From the NCBI GenBank assembly GCA_022410635.1, contig JAJVDF010000217.1:843853-907852 (forward strand): a stretch of DNA of 64,000 nt, read 5' to 3'. This stretch comes from Tretioscincus oriximinensis (lineage: Eukaryota; Chordata; Lepidosauria; Squamata; Gymnophthalmidae). The notes under the pieces were generated by a model. The model made no database searches. It was not told where the DNA came from and saw only the letters and a list, made by a program, of their open reading frames with translations. Within the stretch, counting starts at the first letter, position 1; every line of letters begins with the position of its first letter. Shown here one piece after another: positions 10,870 through 21,159 of the stretch. The position numbers and the translations under genes are program-made.

Positions 10870-11420
10870 AAATCTAGCAAGATACTCTAGCCAGGGGTCT
10901 CCTAGCACCTTAGAAACTCACCAGATAAAAGGAAGCAACAGGAGCTGTCTTGGACAAGGGAACTTCCTCGTGTGTATCTAAACCCATTTTAATCTGGGTC
11001 CAGAATGCCTAGCAAGGACCTTGAAGACTAAAAAGAAAACTGGGCGGGCGCAAGAGCTTTCCTAGGCAATCTCTTCAGCCGCGCAACCAGCCTGGTCTAG
11101 GGAAGGTCCTGAGCCCAGCAAAGGAGGCGTCTGGTAACACCCCAGAGGCTAACAAGGGGAAGTCAGGCAACGTGAGAAGAAGCATCTGAAGAAGCACTTA
11201 GCCTTGCCTAGGGGAGCTCATGCGGCCTCCTTTTTTCTTCTTCTTCGTCCCTAAGGTGCATGAGACCCCATTGCTAGAATATCTATCCATCTATCCATCC
11301 ATCCAACAAACGAATGAACGAACTATTTATGCATCTAAAAAACAGATTTGTTCAGGGATGCCCTTGCTGCCTCCTTTTTAGTCTCTAAGGCGCTATGAGA
11401 CCCCCTTGATACTCATTCAT
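10870..11420. repeat. Cluster of class F repeats
   Basis: Several copies in both orientations: antisense CTCTAGCCAGGGGTCTCCTA (10885) and further antisense starts near 11007 and 11107; sense CATCTGAAGAAGCACTTAGC (11183). CCATTGCTAGAATATCTATC plus an (ATCC)-type tract lies at 11268-11305. Confidence 0.6.
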
Positions 11421-11421
11421 A

Positions 11422-11530
11422 CTTTTATTTATTTATTGCTATACTGCCCTATAACTGAAGGTCTCAGAGTGGTTAACTATAAAAAAAGTCAACATATTAA
11501 AAACAAATTGACATATTAAAACAACAGCAT
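11422..11530 (-). repeat. SINE 3' tail fragment
   Basis: ATTCATACTTTTATTTATTT, then CCCTATAACTGAAGGTCTCA, then repeated AACATATTAAAA: the isolated antisense tail of the Sauria-like SINE. Confidence 0.6.
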
Positions 11531-11539
11531 CTGAAGGCA

Positions 11540-11780
11540 GGGAAGGGATCTCTGTCTGTGCGTCGGAAGAAGTTGGCTTGTCTTTGAAAGCTGATTACCC
11601 TTTTTTTTGTTCGTCTCTAGTCTTGTCCGAGACTCCCTTGCGACAACATCTGTCTGTCTGCCCATCCGTCCATCCATCTGAAGCTGTAGCCTTGCCTAGG
11701 AAATCTGCTGCTCTCTCCCCTTTTCTTGTTGGTCTCTTAAGGATCTCCCTGGTCTCTCTCTTCCTCTCTCTTGACCATTA
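11540..11780 (+). repeat. Class F repeats with ATCT/ATCC tract
   Basis: Sense copies with GGAAGAAGTTGGCTTGTCTT (11563) and GAAGCTGTAGCCTTGCCTAG, separated by CTGTCTGCCCATCCGTCCAT at 11654-11673. Confidence 0.55.
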
Positions 11781-11783
11781 TCT

Positions 11784-11885
11784 TACCCTTGGGCCCTGTC
11801 CACACTGGGCATCATTCCAGGATATGTCTTGGAATGGGGACCTGTCATCTGTCTTCACTGGCATGTGAATGTCAAAAACCAAATT
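11784..11885 (+). repeat. Class G palindromic element, truncated
   Basis: Left terminal inverted repeat GGGCCCTGTCCACACTGGGC, then ATTCCAGGATATGTCTTGGA, then CACTGGCATGTGAATG; the right half is missing. Confidence 0.65.
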
Positions 11886-11924
11886 GGGCCTTATTGGCTC
11901 TTGGGCTATGAGACCTTCTTGCTG

Positions 11925-12245
11925 TAACTCCGTAGCATCTAAAGAAATAGACTTGCATGGAAGCTCCTGCTGGCTCCCTTGTTCTTCTTAGTCTCTAAGG
12001 TGCTACAAGAGCCCCATATAATCTGTCTGTTTGCCTGTCCATCCATCCATCAGAATAGCCATTTGTAGGGAAGCGCCTGCTGCCTCCCTTTTTCTGGTTA
12101 GTCTCTAGCAATAAAATGGTTCCCTTACCAAGAATTCTGACTGAATTGCACCTGAAGAAATAGACTTGCCTGTGGAAGNGCCTGCTGCCTCCTTTGCCCT
12201 TGTTAGTTTTCAAGATGCTATGAGACTCCCTTGCTAGATACAAGA
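11925..12245 (+). repeat. Class F repeats, three sense copies
   Basis: CATCTAAAGAAATAGACTTG (11937), a degraded copy near 12050, and CACCTGAAGAAATAGACTTG (12150). Each is followed by CTGCTGCCTCC and TTAGTCTCTAAGG-like trailers, and the last ends CTCCCTTGCTAGATA. Confidence 0.65.
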
Positions 12246-12411
12246 CAAAATCACTTCTCCCACTTGACCATGAGAGGCAAAGCAGACAAACTATCCAGCT
12301 GCCTTGCAGACGCTACAATGGAAAACGCTACCGATTGGCACTTGCATTCATACAGCTGAATGTCACAGACGAGCCTTTCTAGGTAGCTGAGAGAAAGGTG
12401 TTCTTGCCCAC

Positions 12412-12607
12412 CTGGCCGCCCAGGTAATGGGTATTCGATGTGTGGCGTAGACCGTGAACGACAGGGGGCAGGTGAGAAGACAGGCTTCTTGGGTGAGGAA
12501 ATGCTTCCTATTCCCATGGACAACCGTCTGGAAATCAGCGTTGAATGTGTTGCAATAGAGTTCCACCAAGTCCAAGATGGCAGCTGTCAAAGCTTCCACG
12601 GCCTTCT
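12412..12607 (-). CDS. PIK3C2B: PIK3C2B coding exon 10, entry to PI3K-type C2 domain
   Basis: 196 bases from a TTACAG acceptor to a GTGGGC donor, residues 582-647. VEALTAAILDLVELYCNTFN and FTVYATHRIPITWA are conserved; the second segment is the first strand of the PI3K-type C2 domain. The donor is weaker than the others. The exon leaves in phase 2. Confidence 0.95.
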
Positions 12608-12655
12608 CTGTAAGTGAACGAAGCCAATATGGGCACCGGGGAAAACGTCACGTAA

Positions 12656-13130
12656 GGTACAGCACAACACCTAAAGGATCCCTACTGAATGGGGCCGGAG
12701 CCCATCTTAATCCTGCTTCTGTCTCCTACAGTGGCTCATCCACATGCCAGTGTAGACAATGGCAGGCCCCATTCAGGGCCTGCCATAGTCTACACTAGCA
12801 TGCGGATGGCAGGTCATAAGAGGCGCCCTGCTGAATTGGTTCACAGCCCATCTAGTCCAGACTTCTGTCTCACCCAGTAGCCCACCCGTTGCCCCTCTGC
12901 ATCTCAAACCAAAGGAGGCAAAACCTCCCCCTGTTCTCACTCCCTGCAAATGGTACTTTGGCAATCTTGCCTGTTGCTCCATCCCAGAGTTAATATCAAG
13001 AGATTCACCCTAGTAGCTATTTGTATCCTTGACTGCCATGAATGTGTCTAATCCTGTGGTAGTAAATTCCACAGATCAACGGCTTTATGGGTGAAGAAAT
13101 ACTTTCCTTTGCCTGTTCTTAGTCTTACCA
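12656..13130 (-). repeat. CR1/L3-type LINE copy interrupted by class G hairpin
   Basis: 12656-12734 and 12817-13130 are antisense class A LINE. The second part restarts at the LINE 3' end (AGGCGCCCTGCTGAATTGG) and runs to TTCCTTTGCCTGTTCTTAG. A class G hairpin occupies the gap between them. Confidence 0.75.
12735..12816. repeat. Class G palindrome core
   Basis: A near-perfect hairpin. ATCCACATGCCAGTGTAGAC with ATGGCAGGCCC on the left pairs with GGGCCTGCCATAGTCTACAC and TAGCATGCGGAT on the right, around CATTCA. Confidence 0.85.
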
Positions 13131-13420
13131 AGAATGTCAGATTACCATCAAAATCCCTGTATCACCTGCTGCTGTTGCTTGGGTTGACCTACAGAGAAGA
13201 ATAAGGCTGAACCTCACTCAGACATTTTGCAGGCATTCCCTGCTCTGAGACTCTCTGCCTGCTGATTGTGTCAGTTCCTATTTGGGTTGGGGTTATAAGC
13301 AGGAGGCTGCCTTATAGCTGGCTGGCTGGTCACTCCAGGGGTGCTGGACAGCCAAGATCCCTCTCCAAAAGCACAAACTGGAATGCCAACAAATGAACTG
13401 ATCCAAATCAAATTGCTCAT
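13131..13420. other. No recognisable feature
   Basis: Intron 9 sequence with no repeat or exon recognised. Confidence 0.4.
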
Positions 13421-13520
13421 GAGAGACATCTGAAGAAGTAGACCTGTCTACGAAAGCTTATGCCAACCACTTTTCTCAAGTTAGTCTCAAAGTGCTGCTA
13501 GCTCCTTTGCTGGACTCATC
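13421..13520 (+). repeat. Class F repeat, best-preserved hammerhead-like core
   Basis: CTGAAGA at 13430-13436, one extra A, a stem of GTAGA and TCTAC around CCTG, then GAAA at 13452-13455 and GCTTATGC. The trailer TTAGTCTCAAAGTGCTGCTA and CCTTTGCTGGA follow. See findings for the ribozyme question. Confidence 0.7.
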
Positions 13521-13574
13521 AGAGACAGATTCAAATAGCTCAGTGTGAATCCGTCACTAATTTCCAGCCTCTTG

Positions 13575-14060
13575 ATCCCAAGAGGAGCCCTGCTGAATGG
13601 GGCCGGACCCCCCACCTAGTCCAGCCTTCTGCCTCACCCAGTGGCCCATCAATCGCCCCCGGGCATCTCAAACTGAAAAAGCAAAACTTCCCCCTGTTCT
13701 CACTCCCTGCAAATGGTACTTCAGGAATCTTGCCTGCATTCCCATCCTATTGATGCCCTTTCCTTCCGTGAGTTTATCTAATCCTATCTGGAAGCTATCC
13801 AGGTTTTATGCAGCTATCACCACCTTCTCTGAAAGCCAACTCCTCCTACCTCTCCTACCCATCAGTTTCAAGGCAGCCCCTCTCGTCCTTGCCTTGTTTG
13901 ATAAGAGAAAACAATTTTTCTCTCATCGCCTCATCCACCCCATGGACGATTTTGTACACTTCAATCAGATCACCTCTTGGCCGCCATCCCGCTTGTCCTT
14001 CTCGGCCCTTTCCCAGTTTCACAGCAAAACACAAAATTCTATTCCGTGAATAATCTTCCA
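13575..14060 (-). repeat. CR1/L3-type LINE 3' copy (class A)
   Basis: A near-continuous antisense copy from the 3' UTR (AGAGGAGCCCTGCTGAATGG) through the ORF2 C-terminus (antisense reading LIEVYKIVHGVDEAMREKLF) to near 14060. Frames are broken. Confidence 0.85.
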
Positions 14061-14238
14061 AGATCACGGAAGTTACTGAATCACTTTTTACCTCTTTTTA
14101 AGTGAACCACGTTGAGTCGATATCTTAATGAGAAGCAGTATGCAAAATATTTTAAATACAGGTTTAAAAAAACCCCATTTTCCAAAAGAAAAGCAATAAA
14201 GTTGTCAGGATCCAGGGGAAGAGAAGGAGGAATCTTAC

Positions 14239-14272
14239 CTCTGTTTTCCCTGAGAGCCAAAGCGCTCGGATC
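14239..14272 (-). CDS. PIK3C2B: PIK3C2B coding exon 9 (34-base micro-exon)
   Basis: Only 34 bases, from a GAACAG acceptor to a GTAAGA donor, encoding DPSALALRENR plus one base. Homology (DPS.LA.RENR) and perfect phase with both neighbours (0 in, 1 out) establish it despite its size. Confidence 0.94.
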
Positions 14273-14479
14273 CTGTTCAGAAGGGGAAATCAGGGAAGAA
14301 ACGTATTTTATAATAGACAGAAACTGAAGCAACCAAACATGTTTACAGGCTTCTGAATTCATACAAAGGTGGGCACCACAAGGGATGACCCTTCTACGAC
14401 ATAGTTATATTATCATCCAGCAATAATCTCATTAGCTCAACGGTTAGTCCTACAAATCATTTACCTTTCATCAAGAAAC

Positions 14480-14740
14480 AGATAATATTACAAACCAGCG
14501 GGGAAGCCCACGTACGAGGACCCGTGCGTAAGCAGGTGCGTGTGCATCCCTGGCTTTGTTCCCCCGGGGCAAACACACGCGTCCCCCCTGGCTCCGCCCA
14601 CTGCTCACCAACTGGGAACGGGCGTCAATATGCGCGCTGCTTCCATCGAGGTTCTGGGATTGGTCGGAATAATGACCAATCCCAGAGCTCGGATCAGGCC
14701 CGTTGCCCACGCATGTTTTATGAATGGTACAGAGGGATAC
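14480..14740. repeat. Class H repeat with CCAAT-containing hairpin
   Basis: A G/C- and CpG-richer block around a perfect 12-base stem, CTGGGATTGGTC (14654-14665) with GACCAATCCCAG (14674-14685). It continues AGCTCGGATCAGGCCCGTTG and GCATGTTTTATGAATGGTA. Shared with 19795-19905 and 27200-27385. Confidence 0.7.
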
Positions 14741-15178
14741 CCTGCCAATCAAGTGGTAAACGGCTGGCTGCGTACTGTCCAGTTAATGACCTGAAAGACG
14801 TGAAATTATTCTTGCAACAAATTTTATTGTTCCTCAACCTGCACAACTTTGCAAAATAACAGCACAATAAAGTGTATTTTAAACAACGTGTTTCTACCCC
14901 AGCATGCCAAGGGCCTGTCTGCAGAGGCCTTAGGAATGTTTTAGGGATGCTTGCTTATTGCTGCCGTGAAAAACACTTGATTTAATGCTCTATTTCCTTA
15001 TGAGGGCTGGACTGGGCTGCCTTTTTTGCAGCTGCTTCACACGACTAGTTTGTGATCCACCAATGCAGCCAGGTCCTTTTCGCCTGGGCTGCTGGCTCAG
15101 ACACGTTCCTGTGTCCCCTTAACAAGTCAGCGTCGCCTCCATGGCTAGGAACAGGGGTGCCTTTACGTCTTTATTTTT
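14741..15178. other. No recognisable feature
   Basis: A/T-rich intron 8 sequence; no exon or known repeat seen. Confidence 0.4.
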
Positions 15179-15179
15179 G

Positions 15180-15720
15180 TCCCAGCCTGTCAGCGGCTGA
15201 TGAAGACCACGGTCGAAAACTTCCTGTGTCATCGCACGAAGGTCGTTCGCATTACAAGATTTGCCAGATCCATCTGCATCAGCCACCAGCACGACGTATA
15301 ACCTCGTGAATACGACCGACTACTGCTTACAATTAACTCTGTATGTGAGATATACTGTTGGAATTTACATACAGTCATATATCTATCATCAAGAGAGACT
15401 TTTATTTCTACATGTCTATGGGCAGCACACTGAGAACAAGGATAAGTGGTGGCTGAATTGATTCCATGAAAAGGCCACCAAGTACGACTGAGGCTTTTTA
15501 GACTGGTGTCAACATGATACAGGCGACTTTGATTGTTTACATTTACGGACTGCTGATTTTTCATTAGTGGATGAATAAATTATATCCTTGTGACACACAA
15601 GGGTTTATGCTGTACCACATGTATACGTAGTGTATGGTATTATTTATGTCCCTGGCTTGTTCAGGGGATACAGTAACTTGTTTGTGCGCATACTTGAATC
15701 TGTGTCTCTATGATTGTTTA
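15180..15720 (+). repeat. Unclassified element with hammerhead-like core, related to 41112-41640
   Basis: CTGATGA at 15197-15203, then A, GACC, AC, GGTC and GAAA at 15215-15218. Further on it has TTTATGCTGTACCACATGTA and TCAGGGGATACAGT, which align with TTTATGCTGAGTCACATTG and TAAGGGGATACAGTG at 41519-41600. The class is uncertain; a Penelope-like or other non-LTR retroelement is possible. Confidence 0.5.
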
Positions 15721-15754
15721 CTGTCAGCCTTATTCCTCCCATTCTGTATGTACT

Positions 15755-16190
15755 ACATAAGAAGATAAGAAGAGCCATCCTGGATCAGGCCACAGCCCAT
15801 CGAGTCCAGCATTCTGTGTCACACAGAGGCCCACGAGATGCACCTGGGCAGTCCGAACAGAGGAAAGCAAAATATGCTCCTGTTCATGACTCCCTGCAAA
15901 TGGTATCTCAGGAGTCCTGCCTGTTGCTCCATCCCAGAGTCAACATCCAGACATCCATCCTAGTATCCATTTATACCTTTGGTGTCCATAAACCTGTCTA
16001 GTCCTGTCTTGAAACTATCCAAGCTGTTAGCTACCACCACCTCTGCAGGAAGTCAATTCCACAGGCCGATGACCCTCTGGGTGAAAAAATACTTTCCTTT
16101 GTCTGTTCTCACTTTTCTACCCATCAGTTTTAAGGAGGGCCCCCTGGTCCTTGTGTTGTGTTTTCATTTTTCTTGCCCAGAAAAAACTAG
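15755..16190 (-). repeat. CR1/L3-type LINE 3' copy (class A)
   Basis: An antisense copy with few obvious lesions, from AAGATAAGAAGAGCCATCCT through GTCCTGTCTTGAAACTATCC to GGCCCCCTGGTCCTTGTGTT. It is highly similar to the copies at 49866-50340 and 55390-55965, so probably young. Confidence 0.85.
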
Positions 16191-16368
16191 GATCCCTTCT
16201 CTCCGTACCCCAGACTCGTGTGACCTCACTTTGAAGCAAGATGTCAATAAAGCTTTTATAGGTGGGTGTGTCTTCTGTAAGAGCGAAGGATGCTGCTACT
16301 CTGTTGACTGGATTCCCTGTTTGCAAGTCCGTGGCTCCATATTGCATTGCACTGCTCCCTAACTTTAC

Positions 16369-16515
16369 CTTCTGGATTTTGGGCTGCATACGAGAGGGAC
16401 AGGGCGGCAGCTGATTCAGAGCTCCTGTGATCTCTTGGGTCTCTACAGCTGCCAAAGCATTGCAAATGGCCATCACAGACTGGATCACCCGGTCAGCCTT
16501 TAACTGGAAATCGTT
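16369..16515 (-). CDS. PIK3C2B: PIK3C2B coding exon 8
   Basis: 147 bases, phase 0 at both ends, from a TTCCAG acceptor to a GTAAAG donor, residues 522-570. QSVMAICNALAAVETQEIT and ALNQLPPCPSRMQPKIQK are almost unchanged from mammals. A hairpin MITE-like copy begins about 63 bases upstream of the acceptor. Confidence 0.97.
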
Positions 16516-16578
16516 CTGGAAAAAATAAAATTTTAAAAAATAAATCAGAGAATCTTTGAAGATTCAGGATCAGAAGCA

Positions 16579-16746
16579 GACTAGTGTGTCCAATGGCAGG
16601 CCCCATTCAGGCTTGATCATCCGCATGCCAGTGCAGACTATGGTAGGCCCCATTCAGGGCCTGCCATAGTCTGCACTACCATGCAGATGACAGAATTCCA
16701 TTCCGAAATATATCCTGGAGTAACGCCCAGCGTGGACGGGGCCTGT
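16579..16746. repeat. Class G palindromic element beside exon 8
   Basis: CATCCGCATGCCAGTGCAGA and TATGGTAGGCCCCATTCAGG pair with GGGCCTGCCATAGTCTGCAC and ACCATGCAGATG. The right terminal segment ATATATCCTGGAGTAACGCC, CAGCGTGGACGGGGCC is present. It starts about 63 bases upstream of the exon 8 acceptor. Confidence 0.85.
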
Positions 16747-16949
16747 GCCTTTCAGGCATGATTCATAACATGTTGCTACAAAGCTACCCACCTACCTGCA
16801 AAAGCTTTCATTTTTCTGTTAACAAATACAACATGCCTCTGAAACGCCTGGACCCAACATGGGAGGTGCCCCNCGGGGATTTTTAAGGGGGACAATTTGG
16901 GAATGATTCCCATGAAGCAGCTGCGTCAGCCGTGTTGTTTCATAACGTC

Positions 16950-17110
16950 CAGCAAGGGGCTTCTGGTACTTTGAGAGTAACAAGGGAAAGGCAGGTGCCA
17001 GGAGCTTCCGCGGATGTTAGGTGGCTGCACCTTAATTGTGTCTACGGAAGATCCTGCCGCCTTCCTTCCTTTTGTTAGTCACAAAGTGCTACAAGTCCCC
17101 CTTGCTGGAA
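16950..17110. repeat. Class F repeat, head-to-head palindrome
   Basis: The left arm begins TCCAGCAAGGGGCTTCTGGT and the right arm ends CAAGTCCCCCTTGCTGGA, with CAGGAGCTTCCGCGGATG and CTACGGAAGATCCTGCC in the middle. The unit is an imperfect inverted repeat. Confidence 0.65.
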
Positions 17111-17126
17111 ATCTGAGAAAAAGGGG

Positions 17127-17620
17127 TTGCCTTCCAGGATTTTCTCAATGCGCAGAGATGGCGACAGATTTGTCTCAAGGGGAGACTGGGGGCTGCCAGT
17201 GGGAAGGCCCTGCGCCGGGTCCCCACCCTCTTTGCCACTGAGAGAGGCGGCACAGTCAGGAGGGCCACCCCTGCAGATCTTAAGGCACGGGCATGTGGAT
17301 ACGGGAGGAGGCTTCCTTCGGATAACTGGGCTCCAGGTTATGTAGGGACTTAGAGGTTAGAGTTAATACATAAGTGAATTGTGCTCAGTAGCAAACTGGC
17401 AGTCGGTGTAGCCCTTTTAAGCCAGTCGTTCTGGCCAGCAGTCTAGCTGCATTCTGCACCAGGTGCCGCTTCCNCCTAGGGAGCCTTACCACAGTCCAAT
17501 CTGGAAGTTACCAGAGTGTGGATTCCTGTGGCTAAATCATTCCTGTCCAGTAGTGGCCGTAACTGCCATAGCAGACATAGCTGGAAGGAGGCCCTCCTGA
17601 CCCCCTCCTCCAACTGATCT
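17127..17620. repeat. Unclassified repeat family R, longest copy
   Basis: Blocks shared with 43820-44180: GGCTGCCAGTGGGAAGGCCC, CCACCCTCTTTGCCACTGAG, GCAGATCTTAAGGCACGGGC, TTGTGCTCAGTAGCAAACTG, CATTCTGCACCAGGTG. This resembles a repeat commonly seen in lizard genomes; I cannot assign its class. Confidence 0.6.
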
Positions 17621-19455
17621 TCAAGGGTCGGTGCAAGATGCAGATTTCATCCCCCTCCTTGTAGAGCTACCCAGGGTGCCTTCCCACTTCATGAACTTGG
17701 GACAATGACACACCCCTGCCTGCCTGGATTCAGCTTCCATCTGTTGCCCCCCATCCAGCCCATCCCTGCCTCCAGGCACCTGAATAATTAATAATCCAGA
17801 CAATATACAGAAAAACGATTAACAGTTAAAAACTATGCAATGGGGAAACTGAGGGGGGATGTAGGAAAACTGGAACTGAGGGAAGCATTCCAGATGTAGC
17901 TCTCCAACGTGGTGGGTTGCATGTGGATAGGGAGGAGAAAAGGATGGGAGGAAAGTGGGGAGGAATAAAACATTGCATGGACTGAGAGTATGAAATGCAA
18001 CATTATTGAAATGAAAAGCAAATAAAACNGTTTAAACCAAAATAAGGATCTAGATTTATTCTACCTGAGGGAAATTATGGACCAGAGGCCTACACCCCAT
18101 TTCGCCCGGGACAACCTTGCTTTGTGCCAAGTCTCAAGAAAGGAGCAAGAAAAAGCTGAGCGCAGGCTTGCTTACAGCACGGGGCACACAGACCCTCGGA
18201 CACCCTTGGGAGATGCACACACAGGCTTCTCTCAAGCATATCAAGGTTTTCTTTCACGGGGTGGAGAGGCTTCCTGCTCCACTTCATGGAAACTTCCTCA
18301 CAACATACTTTCGGCGCAAGACGAGCGTCAAACCAAGAGAACCGCAGACCCTGAAGATGAAGACGTGCCTACAAAAGCTCACGACCCCTGTATCTCTCTG
18401 GTCAAGCTCTGCTACAGGCCCCCCGTGCTGGATTTTCTGAACCAAGACCGACACAGCAGAGACCCANAGGCATTTACGTTATGACCAGTGGAATTTAGGC
18501 CCATTGCCTAAATCCAACACAAGGGGTGTGTGTGTGTCTAGCTGACCCTTCCTCCCTCCTGCTGTTGTTCCTTCCCAGTTCCTGGTGCAGGGCTGGGCTG
18601 GACTCCATGGCAACTGCTGCCAGCCTGCCATGACCGTAGAACATGGATGACGTCACTCCTGGCCCTGGGATTTGTCCAAATATTGTCCAGTCACAGAGCC
18701 TTCGCGGACTACAGGTGACGCTGGGAAATATATGCATAGAGTTGTTGTTGCTCTTTTTAAAAAAATATCTCTATATATGTATGGATATTTTTCCTGNTAT
18801 TTATTTATAAAAATGCTGAGCGGAATGTATGGTTTGCTGGTTTTTTTNAAAAAAAATCTCTTATTGCTTATTTACTTCCTATAAAGTCTAGAACACGTGT
18901 TATAATCTCTATAGATGAAATATTAAATCATGTATTGAGGGAATCCTGTAGCATTTCTTTAGACCTGCCAGTCCCAGGAGTTTAACCTTGGAAAAGGGAC
19001 GGGGTGGAGAAAAGGGGGAGTTTTCATCTCAGAATGTTTTTTAACTGTGTTTTTTTCACAATGGAAGGGAAAGTGAGAACAGGAAGTGGCTAAGAAAGGT
19101 TGCTGATGGTGACCATGTTGAGAGGAGACTGGGCAGAAGGTGGGGAGAGATCAGGCCGCACCACACCCAGTTTGCTTTCTGCCCTGGTTGATCACTTAGG
19201 TGGCCACGGAGTTCAGCTTCCTGGCTGCAGCCCAAAGAAGCCTTGGGCCTGGCTGGGCCTTTGCTGGGGAACTGGAGGCCTGAGACGAGGCACCGGGAGA
19301 AAGGGAAAGAAACATTTTAAGTGCCAGGCGTAATTGGGGGGATCAGGTCACTCAAGCACTTCAAAGAATATCTGCTCCCTTACTAACTTCAAGCAGGAAA
19401 CAGAGCAACACATGGAGAAATGATGTGACAAAGGAATAACTGCAGGGGAGGCCTC
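17621..19455. other. No recognisable feature; A/T-rich patch inside
   Basis: Intron 7 sequence. 18740-18900 is A/T-rich with TATATATGTATGGATATTTT. I see no exon or family repeat in the rest. Confidence 0.4.
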
Positions 19456-19460
19456 CGGAG

Positions 19461-19550
19461 GCCCCATCCATGCTGGGTGTCACTCCAGGACGTACCACAG
19501 AACAGGGTCTGCTACCTGCATGCTAGTGCACACAATGGCAGGCCCTATTC
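19461..19550. repeat. Class G palindromic element, left half
   Basis: GGCCCCATCCATGCTGGGTG, ACTCCAGGACGTACC, then TACCTGCATGCTAGTGCACA and CAATGGCAGGCCC: the terminal repeat plus the left arm only. Confidence 0.6.
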
Positions 19551-19794
19551 CCTATCCTTGCTGGGTCACTTGGGTGCTATTCCAGGACCAGCGGAGAAGC
19601 CCGCAAATGATGGCTTAGATATTCATACTTATATAGAGGTGTTTTTAAAAAAATTCTCTGCCATCCATCCACTCCCTCCCTCCACCCCCATTCATCGGCT
19701 GAGCTCCTGGGCAGAAAGTCAGGTGCCCAAAGGTTCCCACTCTGCCCGTGGTGCCCCTGTTCAGTGGCTGCAATTCGACATCTTTCTTCAGTCT

Positions 19795-19905
19795 GTGAGC
19801 TGCCAGCGTTTATGCCCTCCGAGCCCTAGGATTGGTTGGAATAAAGACCAATCCNAGGGCTCACATCAAGCCCATCGGTGATATATGTCTTATTAATGGT
19901 AGAGA
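19795..19905. repeat. Class H hairpin repeat, copy 2
   Basis: CCCTAGGATTGGTTGGAATA with AAGACCAATCCNAGGGC forms the class H stem. CTCACATCAAGCCCATCG and ATATGTCTTATTAATGGTAG follow, as in the other copies. Confidence 0.7.
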
Positions 19906-19909
19906 ATAG

Positions 19910-20360
19910 GGGTTTGTTACTTGCATGCTACTACAGCCTTTATCCGGCTCTCCTCCATGCCCATTAACCTCTCTGGGTACAAATAGTTGCCACCTTTCTT
20001 AGGTTCTATGAGACACATGCGCACNCACACACCTGTATTGAAATTCCATCTCAGATTCCAGAGGTGAGGAAGGTTGATTTTGAAGAACCAATAGCATAAA
20101 AAATTCTCACAGCATTTGTAGGGCTGCCCTATAAAAACTTTGTATTTCCTTTTACAAACTGTCAAAAGATCCTGAAATTTGGTCTACTATGTAGCAGCTC
20201 AGTTCTTCCATATTGGTTTTTAGCAATTTGTTATGTAGCAAGTTTGAAAGACTCAAGCCCCAGGATGTTTCTCAGAATGGGACTCTGTGCAGACTATGGC
20301 AGGCCACACCTTGACCTGTTCTTGACTTCCTGCAAATTGTATTTCAGGAATATCCTATCT
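19910..20360. other. No recognisable feature
   Basis: A single class G-like string (TGCAGACTATGGCAGGCC) occurs near 20267-20284; otherwise nothing recognised. Confidence 0.35.
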
Positions 20361-20361
20361 A

Positions 20362-20440
20362 CCCATCCATGTGAAGAAGTAGGCTTGCCTAGGAAAGCTC
20401 ATGCTACCTACCTTTTTCTTGTTCGGTATTTTGTGATAAA
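20362..20440 (+). repeat. Class F repeat fragment
   Basis: CATGTGAAGAAGTAGGCTTG, CCTAGGAAAGCTCATGCTAC, then TTTTTCTTGTTCGG. The stem is decayed but GAAAGCTCATGC is intact. Confidence 0.6.
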
Positions 20441-20686
20441 TAGATAACAACATTAAATTAGAAAAACGGTGAGGGATTGTTTAGTTCCCCGTTATAAAAG
20501 CATTTGGATAGATTTCAAATCCAAAACACGGCACAAGTGCAAGGTTGGCAACTGCCAGTTGTCAAATGGCTCTTCCCAAATTTATGACTTTCCAGTGATT
20601 ACGCAGGAGAAAGAAGCGGTCGGGGTCCCCATATATATATCAAGCGTTTGCCTTTCCCCTTGTTAGCCCTTCTATTGCCAGCTCAC

Positions 20687-20750
20687 CTCAGCCGCCAGGA
20701 ATGTGTCAACTTCATTGTGGAAGGTATCAAAGAGAAGACTCAAAGCCTGC
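20687..20750 (-). CDS. PIK3C2B: PIK3C2B coding exon 7
   Basis: 64 bases from a CAACAG acceptor to a GTGAGC donor, residues 500-521. QALSLLFDTFHNEVDTFL matches the family. A second AG four bases inside the exon is a possible alternative acceptor, but only the chosen one keeps frame (AG plus G makes Arg). Confidence 0.95.
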
Positions 20751-20817
20751 CTGTTGGAAGAAGAAACAAGTTGAGTCGCAGTGGCTCTTGATTCCACACG
20801 GTTAGAACTATGCCCTT

Positions 20818-21155
20818 CTAAGAACATGAGAGCAGNCCTGCAGAATGGGGCCTCAGCCCATCTAGTCCAACTTTGTGTCTCACCCAGTGGACCATCAATT
20901 GCATTAGGGCAACCTCAAGTAGAAGGAGGCAAAACTCTCACCTGTTCTTGACTCCCTGCAAAAGGTACTTCAGGAATCTGCCTGTTTTCCCATCCTGATA
21001 GCTAATGATACCCCTGCCTTTCATGAATTTATCTAACCCTATCTTGAAGCTATCCAGGCTGCTAGCTACCACCATATTCTCTGAAAGTGGATTCCATAGA
21101 CTCATGACTCTCTGAGTGAAAAAAGACTTGCTCTTCTCTGTTCTCTTTTCAAGCA
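20818..21155 (-). repeat. CR1/L3-type LINE 3' copy (class A) near exon 7
   Basis: Antisense, from AAGAACATGAGAGCAGNCCT to CTGAGTGAAAAAAGACTTGC. It begins about 70 bases upstream of the exon 7 acceptor. Confidence 0.8.
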
Positions 21156-21159
21156 GAAG

